Assembly: GCA_002256245.1 (NCBI GenBank)
Contig: NKIU01000001.1
Location: 186,001 to 250,000 of the forward strand
Origin: Pseudorhodobacter sp. PARRP1
GTDB lineage: Bacteria; Pseudomonadota; Alphaproteobacteria; Rhodobacterales; Rhodobacteraceae
DNA length: 64,000 bases
Direction of reading: 5' to 3'
In this document: positions 29,035 to 40,359 of the stretch, in pieces
How the letters are laid out: every line of letters starts with the position of its first letter
Position numbering within the stretch: the first letter of the stretch is position 1
The notes under the pieces: generated by a model
Database searches by the model: none
Told to the model about the DNA's origin: nothing
The model's input: only the letters and a program-made list of their open reading frames with translations
Made by a program: the position numbers and the translations under genes

Positions 29035-29703
29035 TTAATCTTGCCGCCTGATACGCCAGACCAGCCCCGCTGTCATCACCGCCCACACGAAAGCCAACGA
29101 AAACCACGTGATGGCATAGCCCCAATGGTCATTGGGGATAGACGAAGTATCCACCGGCATCGCCTCTATCCCGTCACCGGTTGGCAAACGCGCGACAATA
29201 AATGTCGGCTCTGTGTGTAAAACTGCCGCCATCGCCTCGGCATCACGGCCAAACCACATGCCGGTCTTGGGGTCTGGTGGCGGCGTATATTGGTTGGTGT
29301 CACGCGGCCACATCAGGTTGCCCTGCACCGTAAGGTCAGTCACATGCAGCTTCTTGTGTTTTTCCTCATCCGGCAAAAACCCGCGATCGACCAGCAAGCG
29401 CCGCCCATCCGCCATTTGCAGAACCGAGATCACCTGCACCCCGGCGCCCACCATCGGCTGGCCGGACAGCACATACAGCGTCTCGCCCATAAAGCGCCCC
29501 GCCGCAATCACCGGGCGATACCGGTCGCGCGCGGGGTCCAGCACCGCTGGCACCACCACCGCAGGCTCGGAAATCCCCGCCGTCATCTCATCCAGTTGCG
29601 CGCGCTTTTCATACATGCGCTGCACTTGCCAGATGCCAAGGCTGCACAGAAAACCCACGCCAGCCAAACCCAGCAGCAGCGCAGACATCAAACGGAATTT
29701 CAT
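29035..29703 (-). CDS. SURF1 family cytochrome oxidase biogenesis protein
   Basis: LGIWQVQRMYEKRAQLDEM, RGFLPDEEK, HWGYAITWFSLAFVWAVM. Confidence 0.93.
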   Translation of the reverse strand: MKFRLMSALLLGLAGVGFLCSLGIWQVQRMYEKRAQLDEMTAGISEPAVVVPAVLDPARDRYRPVIAAGRFMGETLYVLSGQPMVGAGVQVISVLQMADGRRLLVDRGFLPDEEKHKKLHVTDLTVQGNLMWPRDTNQYTPPPDPKTGMWFGRDAEAMAAVLHTEPTFIVARLPTGDGIEAMPVDTSSIPNDHWGYAITWFSLAFVWAVMTAGLVWRIRRQD

Positions 29704-29729
29704 CAGCCAACCTTGAAAAAGCTGCGCGG

Positions 29730-29751
29730 GCCACCGGGGCCCGCGCGCTGT
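29730..29751 (-). terminator. GC-rich hairpin between ctaE and surf1
   Basis: GCGCGGGCCACCGGGGCCCGCGC. Confidence 0.4.
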
Positions 29752-29760
29752 CTTTGATGG

Positions 29761-30567
29761 TTATGCGCTGCCCCAGATATAGACGGCAGCGAACAGGAAC
29801 AACCAGACCACATCGACGAAGTGCCAGTACCAGGCCGCAGCCTCAAAGCCTACATGCTGTTCCGGGGTGAAGTGGCCCTTGTAGGTGCGGATCAGGCAGA
29901 TCGTCAGGAAGATCGTGCCGATGATCACGTGGAAACCATGGAACCCGGTCGCCATGAAGAACGACGCGCCATAGATGTTGCCGGCAAAACCAAACGCTGC
30001 GTGGCTGTATTCATAGGCCTGGAAAAACGTGAACAGCATGCCCAGCAGCACCGCCAGGATCAAGCCCTGCTTCATCGCCGAACGGTTGTTGTTCTCATGC
30101 ACCAGCGCATGGTGCGCCCAAGTCGCGGCACAGCCCGAACACAAAAGGATCAGCGTGTTGATCAGCGGCAGGTGCCACGGGTCGAACAGCACGATGCCTT
30201 CCGGCGGCCACACACCATCTTTCAGCGGCGACATCGGCCCCATCGGATACATCGCGTGCTTGAAGAAGGTCCAGAACCACGCCGAGAAGAACATCACTTC
30301 CGACATGATAAACAGGATGAAGCCATAGCGCAGACCGATCCGCACCACCGGGGTGTGATCGCCGGTCTGGCCCTCATGCACAACTTCGGACCACCACGCA
30401 TACATGACGTAAAGCACCAAGGCCAAGCCGATCAGCCCCATCCACGGCCCCGAGCCGTGCATCCAAAGGACAGCGCCAAACAGCATGATGAACGCGCCAA
30501 GCGCACCGGCAAGCGGCCAGATCGACGGCGGCAGAATATGGTAATCGTGGTTCTTGGCGTGGGCCAT
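29761..30567 (-). CDS. ctaE: cytochrome c oxidase subunit III
   Basis: [55 protein letters not shown]. Confidence 0.96.
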   Translation of the reverse strand: MAHAKNHDYHILPPSIWPLAGALGAFIMLFGAVLWMHGSGPWMGLIGLALVLYVMYAWWSEVVHEGQTGDHTPVVRIGLRYGFILFIMSEVMFFSAWFWTFFKHAMYPMGPMSPLKDGVWPPEGIVLFDPWHLPLINTLILLCSGCAATWAHHALVHENNNRSAMKQGLILAVLLGMLFTFFQAYEYSHAAFGFAGNIYGASFFMATGFHGFHVIIGTIFLTICLIRTYKGHFTPEQHVGFEAAAWYWHFVDVVWLFLFAAVYIWGSA

Positions 30568-30595
30568 GTTTGGGTTCCCTCGGGTTTTCTTGGTC

Positions 30596-31195
30596 TTATT
30601 GTATAAGCTTGGCGGGCGTCTCGGCAAGAGCGGGTGCAACCGTATTGGCCGCCTGCTTTTCCGGAATATCCGCGACGTGGAAGGTGTAGGACAGCGTGAT
30701 TTCCTTGATCAGGCTGGCTTCGGGGTCTTTCACAATCGACGGATCGACGTAAAAGCTGACCGGCATTTGCACACGCTCGCCGGGTTGCAAAACCTGTTCG
30801 GTAAAGCAGAAACACTCAATCTTGGTGAAATAACCGCCCGACTGATCTGGCGTCACATTATAGCTGGCCTGCCCGCCCACCGGCTTGTCGGTCGGGTTAT
30901 AGGCCTCAAAGAACGCAAGGCCGGTCTCACCGATGCGCAACTCCATCGAGGGCTGCATCGCGCGAAACTGCCACGGCATCCCCGCCTCAAGCGAGGCGTC
31001 AAAGCGGATTTTCACCGTCTGATCAAGGATTTCGTCCGCGCCCTGCGCGGCCACCGAGGTGGTCCCCGCATAGCCCGTCACCCGGCAGAACCAGTTGTAA
31101 AACGGCACAGCCGCAAACGACAGCGACAGCATCACCACCGCCACCCCTGCCAGCAAGACGGCGGTCTTTTTCTTGGGGTTCATCTGCGCGCTCAT
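30596..31195 (-). CDS. ctaG: cytochrome c oxidase assembly protein CtaG
   Basis: [25 protein letters not shown]-type motif ([18 protein letters not shown]), [12 protein letters not shown]. Confidence 0.96.
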   Translation of the reverse strand: MSAQMNPKKKTAVLLAGVAVVMLSLSFAAVPFYNWFCRVTGYAGTTSVAAQGADEILDQTVKIRFDASLEAGMPWQFRAMQPSMELRIGETGLAFFEAYNPTDKPVGGQASYNVTPDQSGGYFTKIECFCFTEQVLQPGERVQMPVSFYVDPSIVKDPEASLIKEITLSYTFHVADIPEKQAANTVAPALAETPAKLIQ

Positions 31196-31425
31196 GGCTG
31201 CACCGCCGGGCTTGCGGGTGCCGGTGCCGGTTCTTCCGGCGCGATCGGCACCGTCGATCCCAGCATCCCCGGCGCGTCATTGGCATGGCCCATATCGCCC
31301 TGCGTCACCTTCACCACCGTCAGCGCGAACACCAGCGCCACAAAGCTGACCAAAGCCAGCCCCACGCCCAGATTGCGCGAGAAACGCCGGCGGTGAATCT
31401 CATGTTCAGGAATTGGAAATGCCAT
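31192..31425 (-). CDS. small single-TM protein of the cta cluster
   Basis: one TM helix and Pro/Ala-rich tail; overlaps ctaB and ctaG. Confidence 0.7.
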   Translation of the reverse strand: MAFPIPEHEIHRRRFSRNLGVGLALVSFVALVFALTVVKVTQGDMGHANDAPGMLGSTVPIAPEEPAPAPASPAVQP

Positions 31426-32357
31426 CACCAGCCCCCCAAACCTTGCGCGTGCAGCACAGCCTCAACCAGCAAAGCGCCGAAATGCAGGAACAGATACAGC
31501 AGCGAGAACCGGAACACCGCTTTCTCGACCTTATACTTGTCCGCCTCGGCGATCACCTCATCGCGCTTCCAGATCTTGTAGGCACCGCGCAGGAACTCGG
31601 CGTTCAAAAGCACTGAAATCGCCAGATACACCGGCCCGCCGATTGATGTGAAGCCAAGGCCAATCGCAAACGGAATAAGCGCCAGCGTGTAGCCCAGCAC
31701 GTGATTTCGCGTTACCCGCTTGCCATGCGTCACCGTCAGCATCGGCACCCCGGCTTTCGAGTAATCCTCGTTCATAAACAAGGCCAAGGCCCAGAAATGC
31801 GGCGGCGTCCACATGAAGATCAGCATGAACATCAGGCAAGCTTCAACCGACAAAGACCCGGTTACCGCCACCCAGCCGATCATCGGCGGGAAAGCACCCG
31901 CCGCCCCGCCAATCACGATGTTCTGCGGCGTCGAACGCTTCAGCCACATCGAATAGACCACGGCGTAAAAGAAGATCGTGAACGCAAGCAACCCCGCCGC
32001 CAGCAGATTGGTCGCCAGCGCCAGCATCACAACCGAGATGCCAGACAGCGCCACGCCAATCGCCAACGCCTCACCCGGCTGCACCATGCCAGCAGGCACC
32101 GGGCGGCCCTTGGTGCGGCGCATCATCGCGTCAATATCGGCATCCCACCACATGTTCAAAGCACCCGACGCGCCCGCGCCCAGTGCGATGAACAAAATCG
32201 CGGTAAAGCCCACCACCGGGTGCAAGCCAACCGGGGCCACCAGCAAACCAACCATCGCGGTAAACACCACAAGCGACATCACGCGCGGCTTCAAAAGCTG
32301 CACAAAATCGCCGAATCCCGCTTCTTTCGGGCCCTCAAAAGACCGGATATCGGTCAT
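31425..32357 (-). CDS. ctaB: heme o synthase (protoheme IX farnesyltransferase)
   Basis: LLKPRVMSLVVFTAMVG, NMWWDADIDAMMRRTKGRPV. Confidence 0.96.
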   Translation of the reverse strand: MTDIRSFEGPKEAGFGDFVQLLKPRVMSLVVFTAMVGLLVAPVGLHPVVGFTAILFIALGAGASGALNMWWDADIDAMMRRTKGRPVPAGMVQPGEALAIGVALSGISVVMLALATNLLAAGLLAFTIFFYAVVYSMWLKRSTPQNIVIGGAAGAFPPMIGWVAVTGSLSVEACLMFMLIFMWTPPHFWALALFMNEDYSKAGVPMLTVTHGKRVTRNHVLGYTLALIPFAIGLGFTSIGGPVYLAISVLLNAEFLRGAYKIWKRDEVIAEADKYKVEKAVFRFSLLYLFLHFGALLVEAVLHAQGLGGW

Positions 32358-32385
32358 AACGTGTCCTGGCTTTCTGGTATGATAA

Positions 32386-32418
32386 AGGCCCCCAACCGGT
32401 GGAGGCCCTCTTTGCCGT
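32386..32418 (-). terminator. terminator-like hairpin between ctaC and ctaB
   Basis: AAAGGCCCCCAACCGGTGGAGGCCCTCTTT, imperfect stem. Confidence 0.5.
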
Positions 32419-32429
32419 AGCTTGGGGCC

Positions 32430-33371
32430 TTAGTTCGAGGCAAGCCGCAGATTGCCAGTCGAGGTCGCCTGCGCGATCCACGCATCATAAGCCGCCTGGC
32501 TGACAACCTTCACCGTGATCGGCATATAGGCGTGGTCCTTGCCGCACAACGTGGTGCACTGGCCGAAATACACGCCCTCGCGGTCGGCCTTGAACCACAA
32601 CTGGCCCAGACGCCCCGGCACCGCCGATTGCATCACGCCGAAGGCGGGCATCGCCCAAGCGTGGATCACATCCGCACCCGTCACCTGCATCACCACGGTC
32701 TTGCCCACCGGGATCACCACGGCGTTGTCGGTGGCCAGCAGGAAATCTTCTTTCTTGTAGCCGTAGTAGGCCAGTTTCTTGACCGCCACATCGCTCAGCA
32801 CCTCGGCGGTGGACATCGGCTGATCCTTGCCCCAGCCCGCGGCCTCGTCATCGATCTGGGTTGCGCCGTCGATGCGGAATGCGTCAAACTTCAAGGTATC
32901 GTCGCCGACCTTCACATCGGGGTATTCATAAGACCAATACCACTGGTTGCCGGTGGCCTTGATGGTGATATCGGCGACCGGGATCTCTTGCTGCTCATAC
33001 AGCGCGGGCAGCGAGAACGAGCCGATGAACACCAGAATCAGGATCGGGATGATCGTCCACGCCACTTCCAGCGGCGAGTTATGGGTAAAGGTCGCAGGCG
33101 TCGGGTTACGCTTCCGGTTGTAGCGCACAACGATATACAGCAGCAGCACCGTCACAAACGCCACGATCACCGAGATGATGACCAGAATCATATGATCCAG
33201 CCACTGCAGGTCGCGCGCGATGTTGGTTGCCGCCGGCTGATGCTCGGTGCCATACGGAACCGGAGCCCCCACGGTTTCCAAAGCCTGCGCCAATGCAAAG
33301 CTGGGCTGCATCAGCAGACCAAGGCTGGCGGCCGCAACAGCGTTGAAGGTGGACTTAAGACGCATGTTCAT
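32430..33371 (-). CDS. ctaC: cytochrome c oxidase subunit II
   Basis: ATGNQWYWSYEYPD, DVIHAWAMPAFGV, GQCTTLCGKDHAYMPI CuA motif. Confidence 0.97.
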   Translation of the reverse strand: MNMRLKSTFNAVAAASLGLLMQPSFALAQALETVGAPVPYGTEHQPAATNIARDLQWLDHMILVIISVIVAFVTVLLLYIVVRYNRKRNPTPATFTHNSPLEVAWTIIPILILVFIGSFSLPALYEQQEIPVADITIKATGNQWYWSYEYPDVKVGDDTLKFDAFRIDGATQIDDEAAGWGKDQPMSTAEVLSDVAVKKLAYYGYKKEDFLLATDNAVVIPVGKTVVMQVTGADVIHAWAMPAFGVMQSAVPGRLGQLWFKADREGVYFGQCTTLCGKDHAYMPITVKVVSQAAYDAWIAQATSTGNLRLASN

Positions 33372-33542
33372 TTCCCGTATCCAAGGGCAGCTTTCACGCT
33401 ACCTTTTCGACCATACCCACACAGGGGGCAGAATCCCGTTATCTCTGGCTTGTGAAACCATATTAGCCGCTTCCCGACAAGAGTAAGCTGCGGCAAAACC
33501 GCGCCACTTGATCAAGATCAAAGCAAAAATCCCACGCTTGCC

Positions 33543-34385
33543 TTGCGGCAGCCCCAAACAAAGGCCCCGACTTCCGTGACCCTGACGCTGCGTTTGCTGG
33601 CTGGTGCAGCCACCCTCTACCTGCTGATCGCCTTGGCGGTCTTTACGCTGCAACGCCGCCTGCAGTATTTCCCCGGCACCACGGGCACCGCGCCGCAACA
33701 GGTCGGTCTGCAAGGCGTCACCGTGATCGCGCTGACCGCGTCCGACGGCATTGCCTCGGCTCTGTGGTATGCGCCCGCGCAACCCGGTCAGCCGACACTG
33801 CTGTATTTCCAAGGCAACGCAGGCGAACTTTCCGACCGCGCCGACCGCTTTGCGTTCTACCAATCCATCGGGTTCGGCGTCGCATTCCTGTCTTACCGGG
33901 GCTACGGCGCCAGCCGCGATGCAATCACCGAACCCGGCCTGATCGCCGATGCCACCGCAGCCTATGATTGGCTTGCAGCCCAAGGCATCCCGCCAAGCCA
34001 GATCGCCCTTGTCGGTGAATCGCTTGGCACCGGGGTTGCCGTGCAACTGGCCGCAAAACGCAGCGTCGGGGCTGTGGCACTGGAAGCCCCCTATACCGCC
34101 ACCGTTGATATTGCTGCACAAATCTACTGGTGGCTTCCGGTGCACCTGCTGATGAAAGACCAATTCCGCTCGATCGACCATATCGCGCAGATCAACGCCC
34201 CGCTGCTGATCCAGCACGGCACCGCCGATCAGGTGATCCCCTTCGCCTCGGGCCAACGCCTGTTTGCGGCGGCAAAACAGCCGAAAACCTTCATCCCCCT
34301 GCCCGACCAAGGCCACGAGGCGCTGTATCAGCCGCAAACCTGGGCCACCGAGGCCGCCTTTATCATCGACGTGGCTCAGCATTAG
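33543..34385 (+). CDS. alpha/beta hydrolase (membrane-anchored)
   Basis: N-terminal TM, LVGESLGTGVAVQLA nucleophile elbow, GHEALY; exact start uncertain. Confidence 0.85.
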   Translation: MRQPQTKAPTSVTLTLRLLAGAATLYLLIALAVFTLQRRLQYFPGTTGTAPQQVGLQGVTVIALTASDGIASALWYAPAQPGQPTLLYFQGNAGELSDRADRFAFYQSIGFGVAFLSYRGYGASRDAITEPGLIADATAAYDWLAAQGIPPSQIALVGESLGTGVAVQLAAKRSVGAVALEAPYTATVDIAAQIYWWLPVHLLMKDQFRSIDHIAQINAPLLIQHGTADQVIPFASGQRLFAAAKQPKTFIPLPDQGHEALYQPQTWATEAAFIIDVAQH

Positions 34386-34499
34386 GAAGAATCGAGATAC
34401 GCGCGCCTGCTTTGGGCGGAGACAGGAAACGCCTTGCGTTTCCCCGCCCGCGTGTGCGGTTTCTCGCTGTAAACAGTGCCGCAATAAACCCACTGAGGC

Positions 34500-34620
34500 C
34501 AGCGCCCGACCCGGCGGGCGAGAAGCGCCCGCCATGGGCGGGTCGGGCGCTGGCCGGGCCATGCAGGCCCGGCAAGCCCAGCCGCATCTGCTCCGCATGG
34601 CGAAGGCAATGGCCTTCGCC
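34500..34620 (+). repeat. composite hairpin element, copy B
   Basis: core 34500-34552 within perfect 16-bp arms 34497-34512/34540-34555, then hairpins 34553-34573 and 34599-34620. Confidence 0.75.
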
Positions 34621-34744
34621 ACATAGCGCAAGGTGAATATCACTCCCACCCCAGACCTGACATCGCTGCAAGCTGGCCTTGCGATGGCCCGGCCCGCCAC
34701 ATAAGTTTGCCACAACCGGGCCAGTGTGGCCCCGAAAGGCCCCC

Positions 34745-36178
34745 ATGTCCGATACCGCCGCCGACGCCCCCTTCCGCCCGTTCGACACCTATCTGGATGA
34801 GGCCACCGCCCTCGCCACCCTGCGCGCGGCAACCGCCGGTGCCGATGATGGCGAGTTGTTTCTGGAACGCCGCCGCTCTGAAGCCATTGTGCTGGACGAT
34901 GGCCGCATCAAGACCGCCAGCTACGACGCCTCGGAAGGCTTCGGCCTGCGTGCCGTGCGCGGCGAGGTTGCAGGCTACGCCCATTCCACCGAAATCAGCG
35001 AACACGCCCTGAAACGCGCGTCCGAAACCGCCCGCCTTGCGGTGGGCGACGGCGGCGGCACCATGGCCGACGCGCCCAAACGCAGCAATATCAAGCTTTA
35101 CAGTGACGCCGATCCGATGGCCGACGCCACCTTCGCTGTAAAGATCGACCTGCTGAAAGAGATCGACGCCTATGCCCGCAGCCTTGATCCTCGCGTGGTG
35201 CAAGTCTCGGCCACCATCGCCGCTGGCCTGCAAGAGGTTGAAATCCTGCGCCCCGAAGGCCTGCGCTATGCCGACGTGCGCCCGATGGCGCGGATGAATG
35301 TCTCAATCATCATCGCAGACAAGGGTCGGCGCGAACAAGGCGGCACGGGGGGCGGGGGCCGCTATGGTCTGGCCAGCCTGATGCAGCCAAGCCATTGGCA
35401 ACCCTTGCTGAAAGAGGCGCTGCGCATCGCGCTTGTCAACCTTGACGCCGTCCCCGCCCCTGCGGGCATGATGGATGTGGTGCTGGGGCCGGGCTGGCCG
35501 GGTATCTTGCTGCACGAAGCCATCGGTCACGGGCTGGAGGGCGACTTCAACCGCAAGAAAACCAGCGCTTTCGCCGGCCTGATGGGCCAGATGATCGCCG
35601 CCCCCGGCGTCACCGTGCTCGATGATGGCACCATCCCGAACCGGCGCGGGTCCATCAGCGTCGATGACGAAGGCACGCCCTCGCAGAAAAACACCCTGAT
35701 CGAGGACGGCCGCCTTGTCGGCTATATGCAAGATCGCCAGAACGCCCGCCTGATGGGCGTGGCCGCCACCGGCAACGGGCGGCGCGAAAGCTATGCGCAT
35801 ATCCCGATGCCGCGGATGACCAACACCTATATGCTGTCGGGCAAGGATGACCCCGCAGGGATCGTCGCCTCGCTGAAAGACGGCATCTATGCTGTGGGCT
35901 TCGGCGGCGGCCAGGTCGATATCACCAACGGCAAATTCGTGTTTTCCTGCACCGAAGCCTACCGGGTGCGCAATGGCGTGGTGGGCGAGGCCGTCAAAGG
36001 CGCGACGCTGATCGGCGATGGTGCCACCGCCCTGAAACAGATCCGCGCCATCGGCAACGACCTGGCGCTCGACCCCGGCATCGGCAACTGCGGCAAAGCC
36101 GGCCAATGGGTGCCGGTCGGTGTCGGCCAACCCACCCTGCTGATCGGCGGTCTGACGGTTGGCGGCTCGCAAACCTGA
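34745..36178 (+). CDS. tldD: metalloprotease TldD
   Basis: HEAIGHGLEGDFNRK (HExxxH), SVDDEGTPSQKNTLIEDGRLVGYMQD, GLTVGGSQT. Confidence 0.95.
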   Translation: MSDTAADAPFRPFDTYLDEATALATLRAATAGADDGELFLERRRSEAIVLDDGRIKTASYDASEGFGLRAVRGEVAGYAHSTEISEHALKRASETARLAVGDGGGTMADAPKRSNIKLYSDADPMADATFAVKIDLLKEIDAYARSLDPRVVQVSATIAAGLQEVEILRPEGLRYADVRPMARMNVSIIIADKGRREQGGTGGGGRYGLASLMQPSHWQPLLKEALRIALVNLDAVPAPAGMMDVVLGPGWPGILLHEAIGHGLEGDFNRKKTSAFAGLMGQMIAAPGVTVLDDGTIPNRRGSISVDDEGTPSQKNTLIEDGRLVGYMQDRQNARLMGVAATGNGRRESYAHIPMPRMTNTYMLSGKDDPAGIVASLKDGIYAVGFGGGQVDITNGKFVFSCTEAYRVRNGVVGEAVKGATLIGDGATALKQIRAIGNDLALDPGIGNCGKAGQWVPVGVGQPTLLIGGLTVGGSQT

Positions 36179-36190
36179 GGCGGCCTCCAG

Positions 36191-36211
36191 GCCGATTTTT
36201 GGCGCAAAAAT
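36191..36211 (+). terminator. hairpin after tldD
   Basis: CGATTTTTGGCGCAAAAATCG. Confidence 0.55.
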
Positions 36212-36387
36212 CGTGGTGCGGCATGGGCGGTCTGCGGGATGTCGAGGCGGCTCTGCGGCATGGGCTGCAGAAGCCTCCGGCGGGGATATTTATGAACGGA
36301 TGAAGCAACCTTAGGTTGCTCTATGCACAAAATTCAATTTTCAAACCACACTATGTGGTAGAAATCAGCCAGAATCAGCGCATTGAC

Positions 36388-36413
36388 CACAAGTCTGTCC
36401 CCGCGGGGACAAA
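36388..36413. repeat. CACAAGTCTGTCCCCGCGGGGACAAA repeat, second copy
   Basis: identical 26-mer at 3855-3880; core TTGTCCCCGCGGGGACAA-like palindrome. Confidence 0.8.
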
Positions 36414-36441
36414 AAAGCCCCCGCCTTAAACCGGGTTTGGT

Positions 36442-37566
36442 TTACAAAACCGCGTCCAATCCGCGCTGCAAACGCGCCATCGTCGCGGGCACATCGGCCA
36501 GTTTGTCCAAGCCGAACAGCCCCAGACGGAAGGTGCGGAACTCGGCCCCTTCGCCCACCTGCAGCGGCACGCCAGCGGCGATCTGCATCCCCAAGGCGCG
36601 GAACTTTGCTCCGGTCTGCACCGCCGGGTCTTCGGTGAAGCTGACCACCACCCCCGGCGCCTGAAACCCGGCCGCTGCGACCGAGGCCACGCCCTTTTCG
36701 GCCAAAGCCCCGCGCACAGCCGTGCCCAGGGCCCATTGCGCCGCCTTCGCCTCGGCAAACCCCATCGCGCGGGTTTCCAGCATCGCATCGCGGAAGCCGA
36801 CAATTGCATCGGTCGGCATGGTGGCATGATAGGCGTGTCCGCCTGCCTCATACGCCGCCATGATGCTGCGCCATTTCTTCAGATCGACCGCGAAACTGTT
36901 TGAGGTGGTCTCGGCCAACCGTGCTTCGGCCAGCGCGCTCATCACCACGATGCCCGCGGCGGGCGAGGCCGACCAGCCCTTTTGCGGCGCCGAGATCAGC
37001 ACATCCACGCCCAGCGCGCCCATATCCACCCAGACGCAGCCGCTGGCGATGCAATCGAGCACCATCAGCGCGCCAACCTCATGCGCCGCCGCGGCCACCT
37101 GCGCGATGTAATCATCCGGCAGGATGATCCCGCTTGAGGTTTCGACATGCGGCGCGAACACCGCATCGGGGCGGATCTCGCGGATCTTGGCGCAGACCTC
37201 TTCCACCGGGGGCGGCGCAAATGCCGCCTGCGCGCCATTGCCCGAGGCCCGCGCCATCACCACCGTGGTCTGGCTGGCAAAGCCGCCTGCGTCAAAAATC
37301 TGGCTCCACCGATAGGAAAACCAGCCGTTGCGCACGATCAGGGCCGAGCCTTGGCCGAACTGCCGCGCCACCGCTTCCATCGCATAGGTGCCGCCGCCCG
37401 GCACCAAGGCCACGGCGTGGCCGTTGTAAACCTCGCGCAGCAGCGACGACACATCCCGCATCACGCCCTGAAACTTCGCCGACATGTGGTTCAGCGAGCG
37501 GTCGGTGAACACCACCGAGAATTCTTCCAACCCATCGGGATCGACATCAGCATGTGGCAGGTTCAT
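36442..37566 (-). CDS. class V aminotransferase (alanine-glyoxylate aminotransferase-like)
   Basis: VPGGGTYAMEAVARQF, VDVLISAPQKGWSASPAAGIVVM (PLP Lys). Confidence 0.85.
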   Translation of the reverse strand: MNLPHADVDPDGLEEFSVVFTDRSLNHMSAKFQGVMRDVSSLLREVYNGHAVALVPGGGTYAMEAVARQFGQGSALIVRNGWFSYRWSQIFDAGGFASQTTVVMARASGNGAQAAFAPPPVEEVCAKIREIRPDAVFAPHVETSSGIILPDDYIAQVAAAAHEVGALMVLDCIASGCVWVDMGALGVDVLISAPQKGWSASPAAGIVVMSALAEARLAETTSNSFAVDLKKWRSIMAAYEAGGHAYHATMPTDAIVGFRDAMLETRAMGFAEAKAAQWALGTAVRGALAEKGVASVAAAGFQAPGVVVSFTEDPAVQTGAKFRALGMQIAAGVPLQVGEGAEFRTFRLGLFGLDKLADVPATMARLQRGLDAVL

Positions 37567-37685
37567 CGCAGCACTCCTTGCAAGGCTTTGCCGCCAATCT
37601 AACCACATCCGCCGCAAAAACCGCGTGAAAACCGACAGCGCAGGTGCGGTTTTTGCAGATAGCACTGTTCGGCATCGGCTGAAAA

Positions 37686-38144
37686 TCAGCCCAAAGGCCC
37701 CGGCCTGCGTTCCTCTGTCAACAGCACATTGGCCTCCACCTGCCCCACCCCCGGCAGAGTCATGATCCGACGGCGCAGCACCCGCTCAAAATCCGCAATG
37801 TCGCGCGCCACCACCCGCAGGCGGTAATCGAACAACCCCAGCACATGCTGCACCACCTGCACTTCCGGTATCGCCATCACCGCGCGCTCGAAATCTTCAA
37901 GGCTGACCCGGCCCTTGGTGGCCAGCTTCACCCCCAGAAACACCGTCACGCCAAAGCCCAAAGCCGCGCGATCCGCATCCACCCGCGCCCCCGCAATCAC
38001 GCCCGCATCCTCCAACCGCTTGATCCGCCGCCAGGCCGCCGGCTGCGACAGCCCCAGCCTGCGCCCCAACTCGCCCGCCGAGACACTGGCATCCAGCGAC
38101 AGGCTGCGTAAAATCGCGCGGTCCAGATCATCAAGGTCGATCAC
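37686..38144 (-). CDS. Lrp/AsnC family transcriptional regulator
   Basis: LDDLDRAILRSLSLDASVSAGELGRRLGLSQPAAWRRIKRLEDAGVI. Confidence 0.93.
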   Translation of the reverse strand: MIDLDDLDRAILRSLSLDASVSAGELGRRLGLSQPAAWRRIKRLEDAGVIAGARVDADRAALGFGVTVFLGVKLATKGRVSLEDFERAVMAIPEVQVVQHVLGLFDYRLRVVARDIADFERVLRRRIMTLPGVGQVEANVLLTEERRPGPLG

Positions 38145-38599
38145 AGCGGCAAGCCCTCGCTATCCTTGATCGTCGCAATCAGCATCAGCGCATCAACCTC
38201 GGCGATATGCGGCAAAGCCAGAATCTGCCGCCGATACACCTCTTGATACTGCGCCATATCCCGCGCGATCACGTTCAGCCGCACATCCACCCGGCCGAGG
38301 AATGTCTCGATCGCCACCACCTCGGGCACCGCACGGGCTGCCGCGATAAACTCGTCAAACGCGCGCGGATTGGTCTTATCCAGCGTGAAGCGCAACGACA
38401 CCTCCACCTCGTAGCCCAAGCGCCGCCAGTCAATCCGCGCCTGCGCAACCCCGATCACCCCGGCCTGCGCCAACCGATCCAACCGGCGCGACAAGGTGGC
38501 CTGCGTCACCCCCGCCCGCTCGGCCAATGCGCTGCGCGTTAACGCAGGTTCGCTAAGGTGGTGGCGTAAAATTCTGCGGTCCGCCTCGTCCAGCTGCAT
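38141..38599 (-). CDS. Lrp/AsnC family transcriptional regulator
   Basis: LDEADRRILRHHLSEPALTRSALAERAGVTQATLSRRLDRLAQAGVI; overlaps the next Lrp by 4 nt. Confidence 0.93.
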   Translation of the reverse strand: MQLDEADRRILRHHLSEPALTRSALAERAGVTQATLSRRLDRLAQAGVIGVAQARIDWRRLGYEVEVSLRFTLDKTNPRAFDEFIAAARAVPEVVAIETFLGRVDVRLNVIARDMAQYQEVYRRQILALPHIAEVDALMLIATIKDSEGLPL

Positions 38600-38657
38600 G
38601 ATTTGATCACCATTCGCGCATTTGAAGAATGATCCATCCACCATATCGCAAAATTAG

Positions 38658-39749
<1,092 letters not shown>

Positions 39750-39771
39750 GGCTGATCTTCACGTGAAACTT

Positions 39772-39803
39772 GGGGCTGGTGGCATCTGCCGCCAGCCCTA
39801 ATT
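39772..39803 (+). terminator. Rho-independent terminator after ilvC
   Basis: GGGGCTGGTGGCATCTGCCGCCAGCCCTAATTGTTTT. Confidence 0.75.
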
Positions 39804-39831
39804 GTTTTCATATCGCGCCATTTCCCAGCGG

Positions 39832-40053
39832 TTATTCCAGAACCGGCGCCACGTTCAAATTGCGGCGCACGCGCTGATCCAGCGGCAACAGAAACGCCAC
39901 GCCGCCTTGCGGGCCATCTTTGGCCAAGGTTGATTTCGGGGCAAACGGGTCGTGCTTGCGTTCTTCGGTGCGTTCTTTGCTGATCAAAGCAAAGACGCCA
40001 ACAGCCCCAAGCGTGCAAAGTGCCAACATTGGAACGATCCATGCGGTATCCAT
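39832..40053 (-). CDS. small membrane protein of unknown function
   Basis: one N-terminal TM; 73 aa; start ATG. Confidence 0.6.
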   Translation of the reverse strand: MDTAWIVPMLALCTLGAVGVFALISKERTEERKHDPFAPKSTLAKDGPQGGVAFLLPLDQRVRRNLNVAPVLE

Positions 40054-40221
40054 CGGGTATTCCTTTCATGCTATCATCCTGTGTCACCAACAGGCTGGCA
40101 GCGTTCTGGTTCCCAAATTGAGAAGGTCGGGGGCGAAGGCCGCGACCCTCAGGCAAAGACAAAGGCTCGCAGACAGGCTGCGTCATCTAGGCCAAAGCCG
40201 CGCCCCCAGCCCCCCTCGCAG

Positions 40222-40248
40222 CGCCGCCCCGGACTTGATCCGGGGCCT
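40222..40248. repeat. CGCCGCCCCGGACTTGATCCGGGGCCT repeat copy
   Basis: same 27-mer as 8198-8224 and 22744-22770. Confidence 0.85.
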
Positions 40249-40359
40249 CCTGGCCTCGCGCAGAGTTGTAAAACACGGTCAAAGGTTAATACTTCCTGAC
40301 CAGCCCTCAGAAGCGATTGATTTCATTAGGCTCGAAAATGGTCCCAACTCGGGACCGCC

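Noticed and set aside
27630-29051. 473-aa + ORF antisense to thrC
   Set aside because: thrC is certain on the minus strand; the antisense frame has no family motifs.
34382-34640. Short ORFs with RALLARRVGRWPQWV-type peptides at 34382-34788 and similar at 22757-23120
   Set aside because: Similarity arises because both translate the composite hairpin repeat; no RBS or coding signal, so treated as non-coding repeats.
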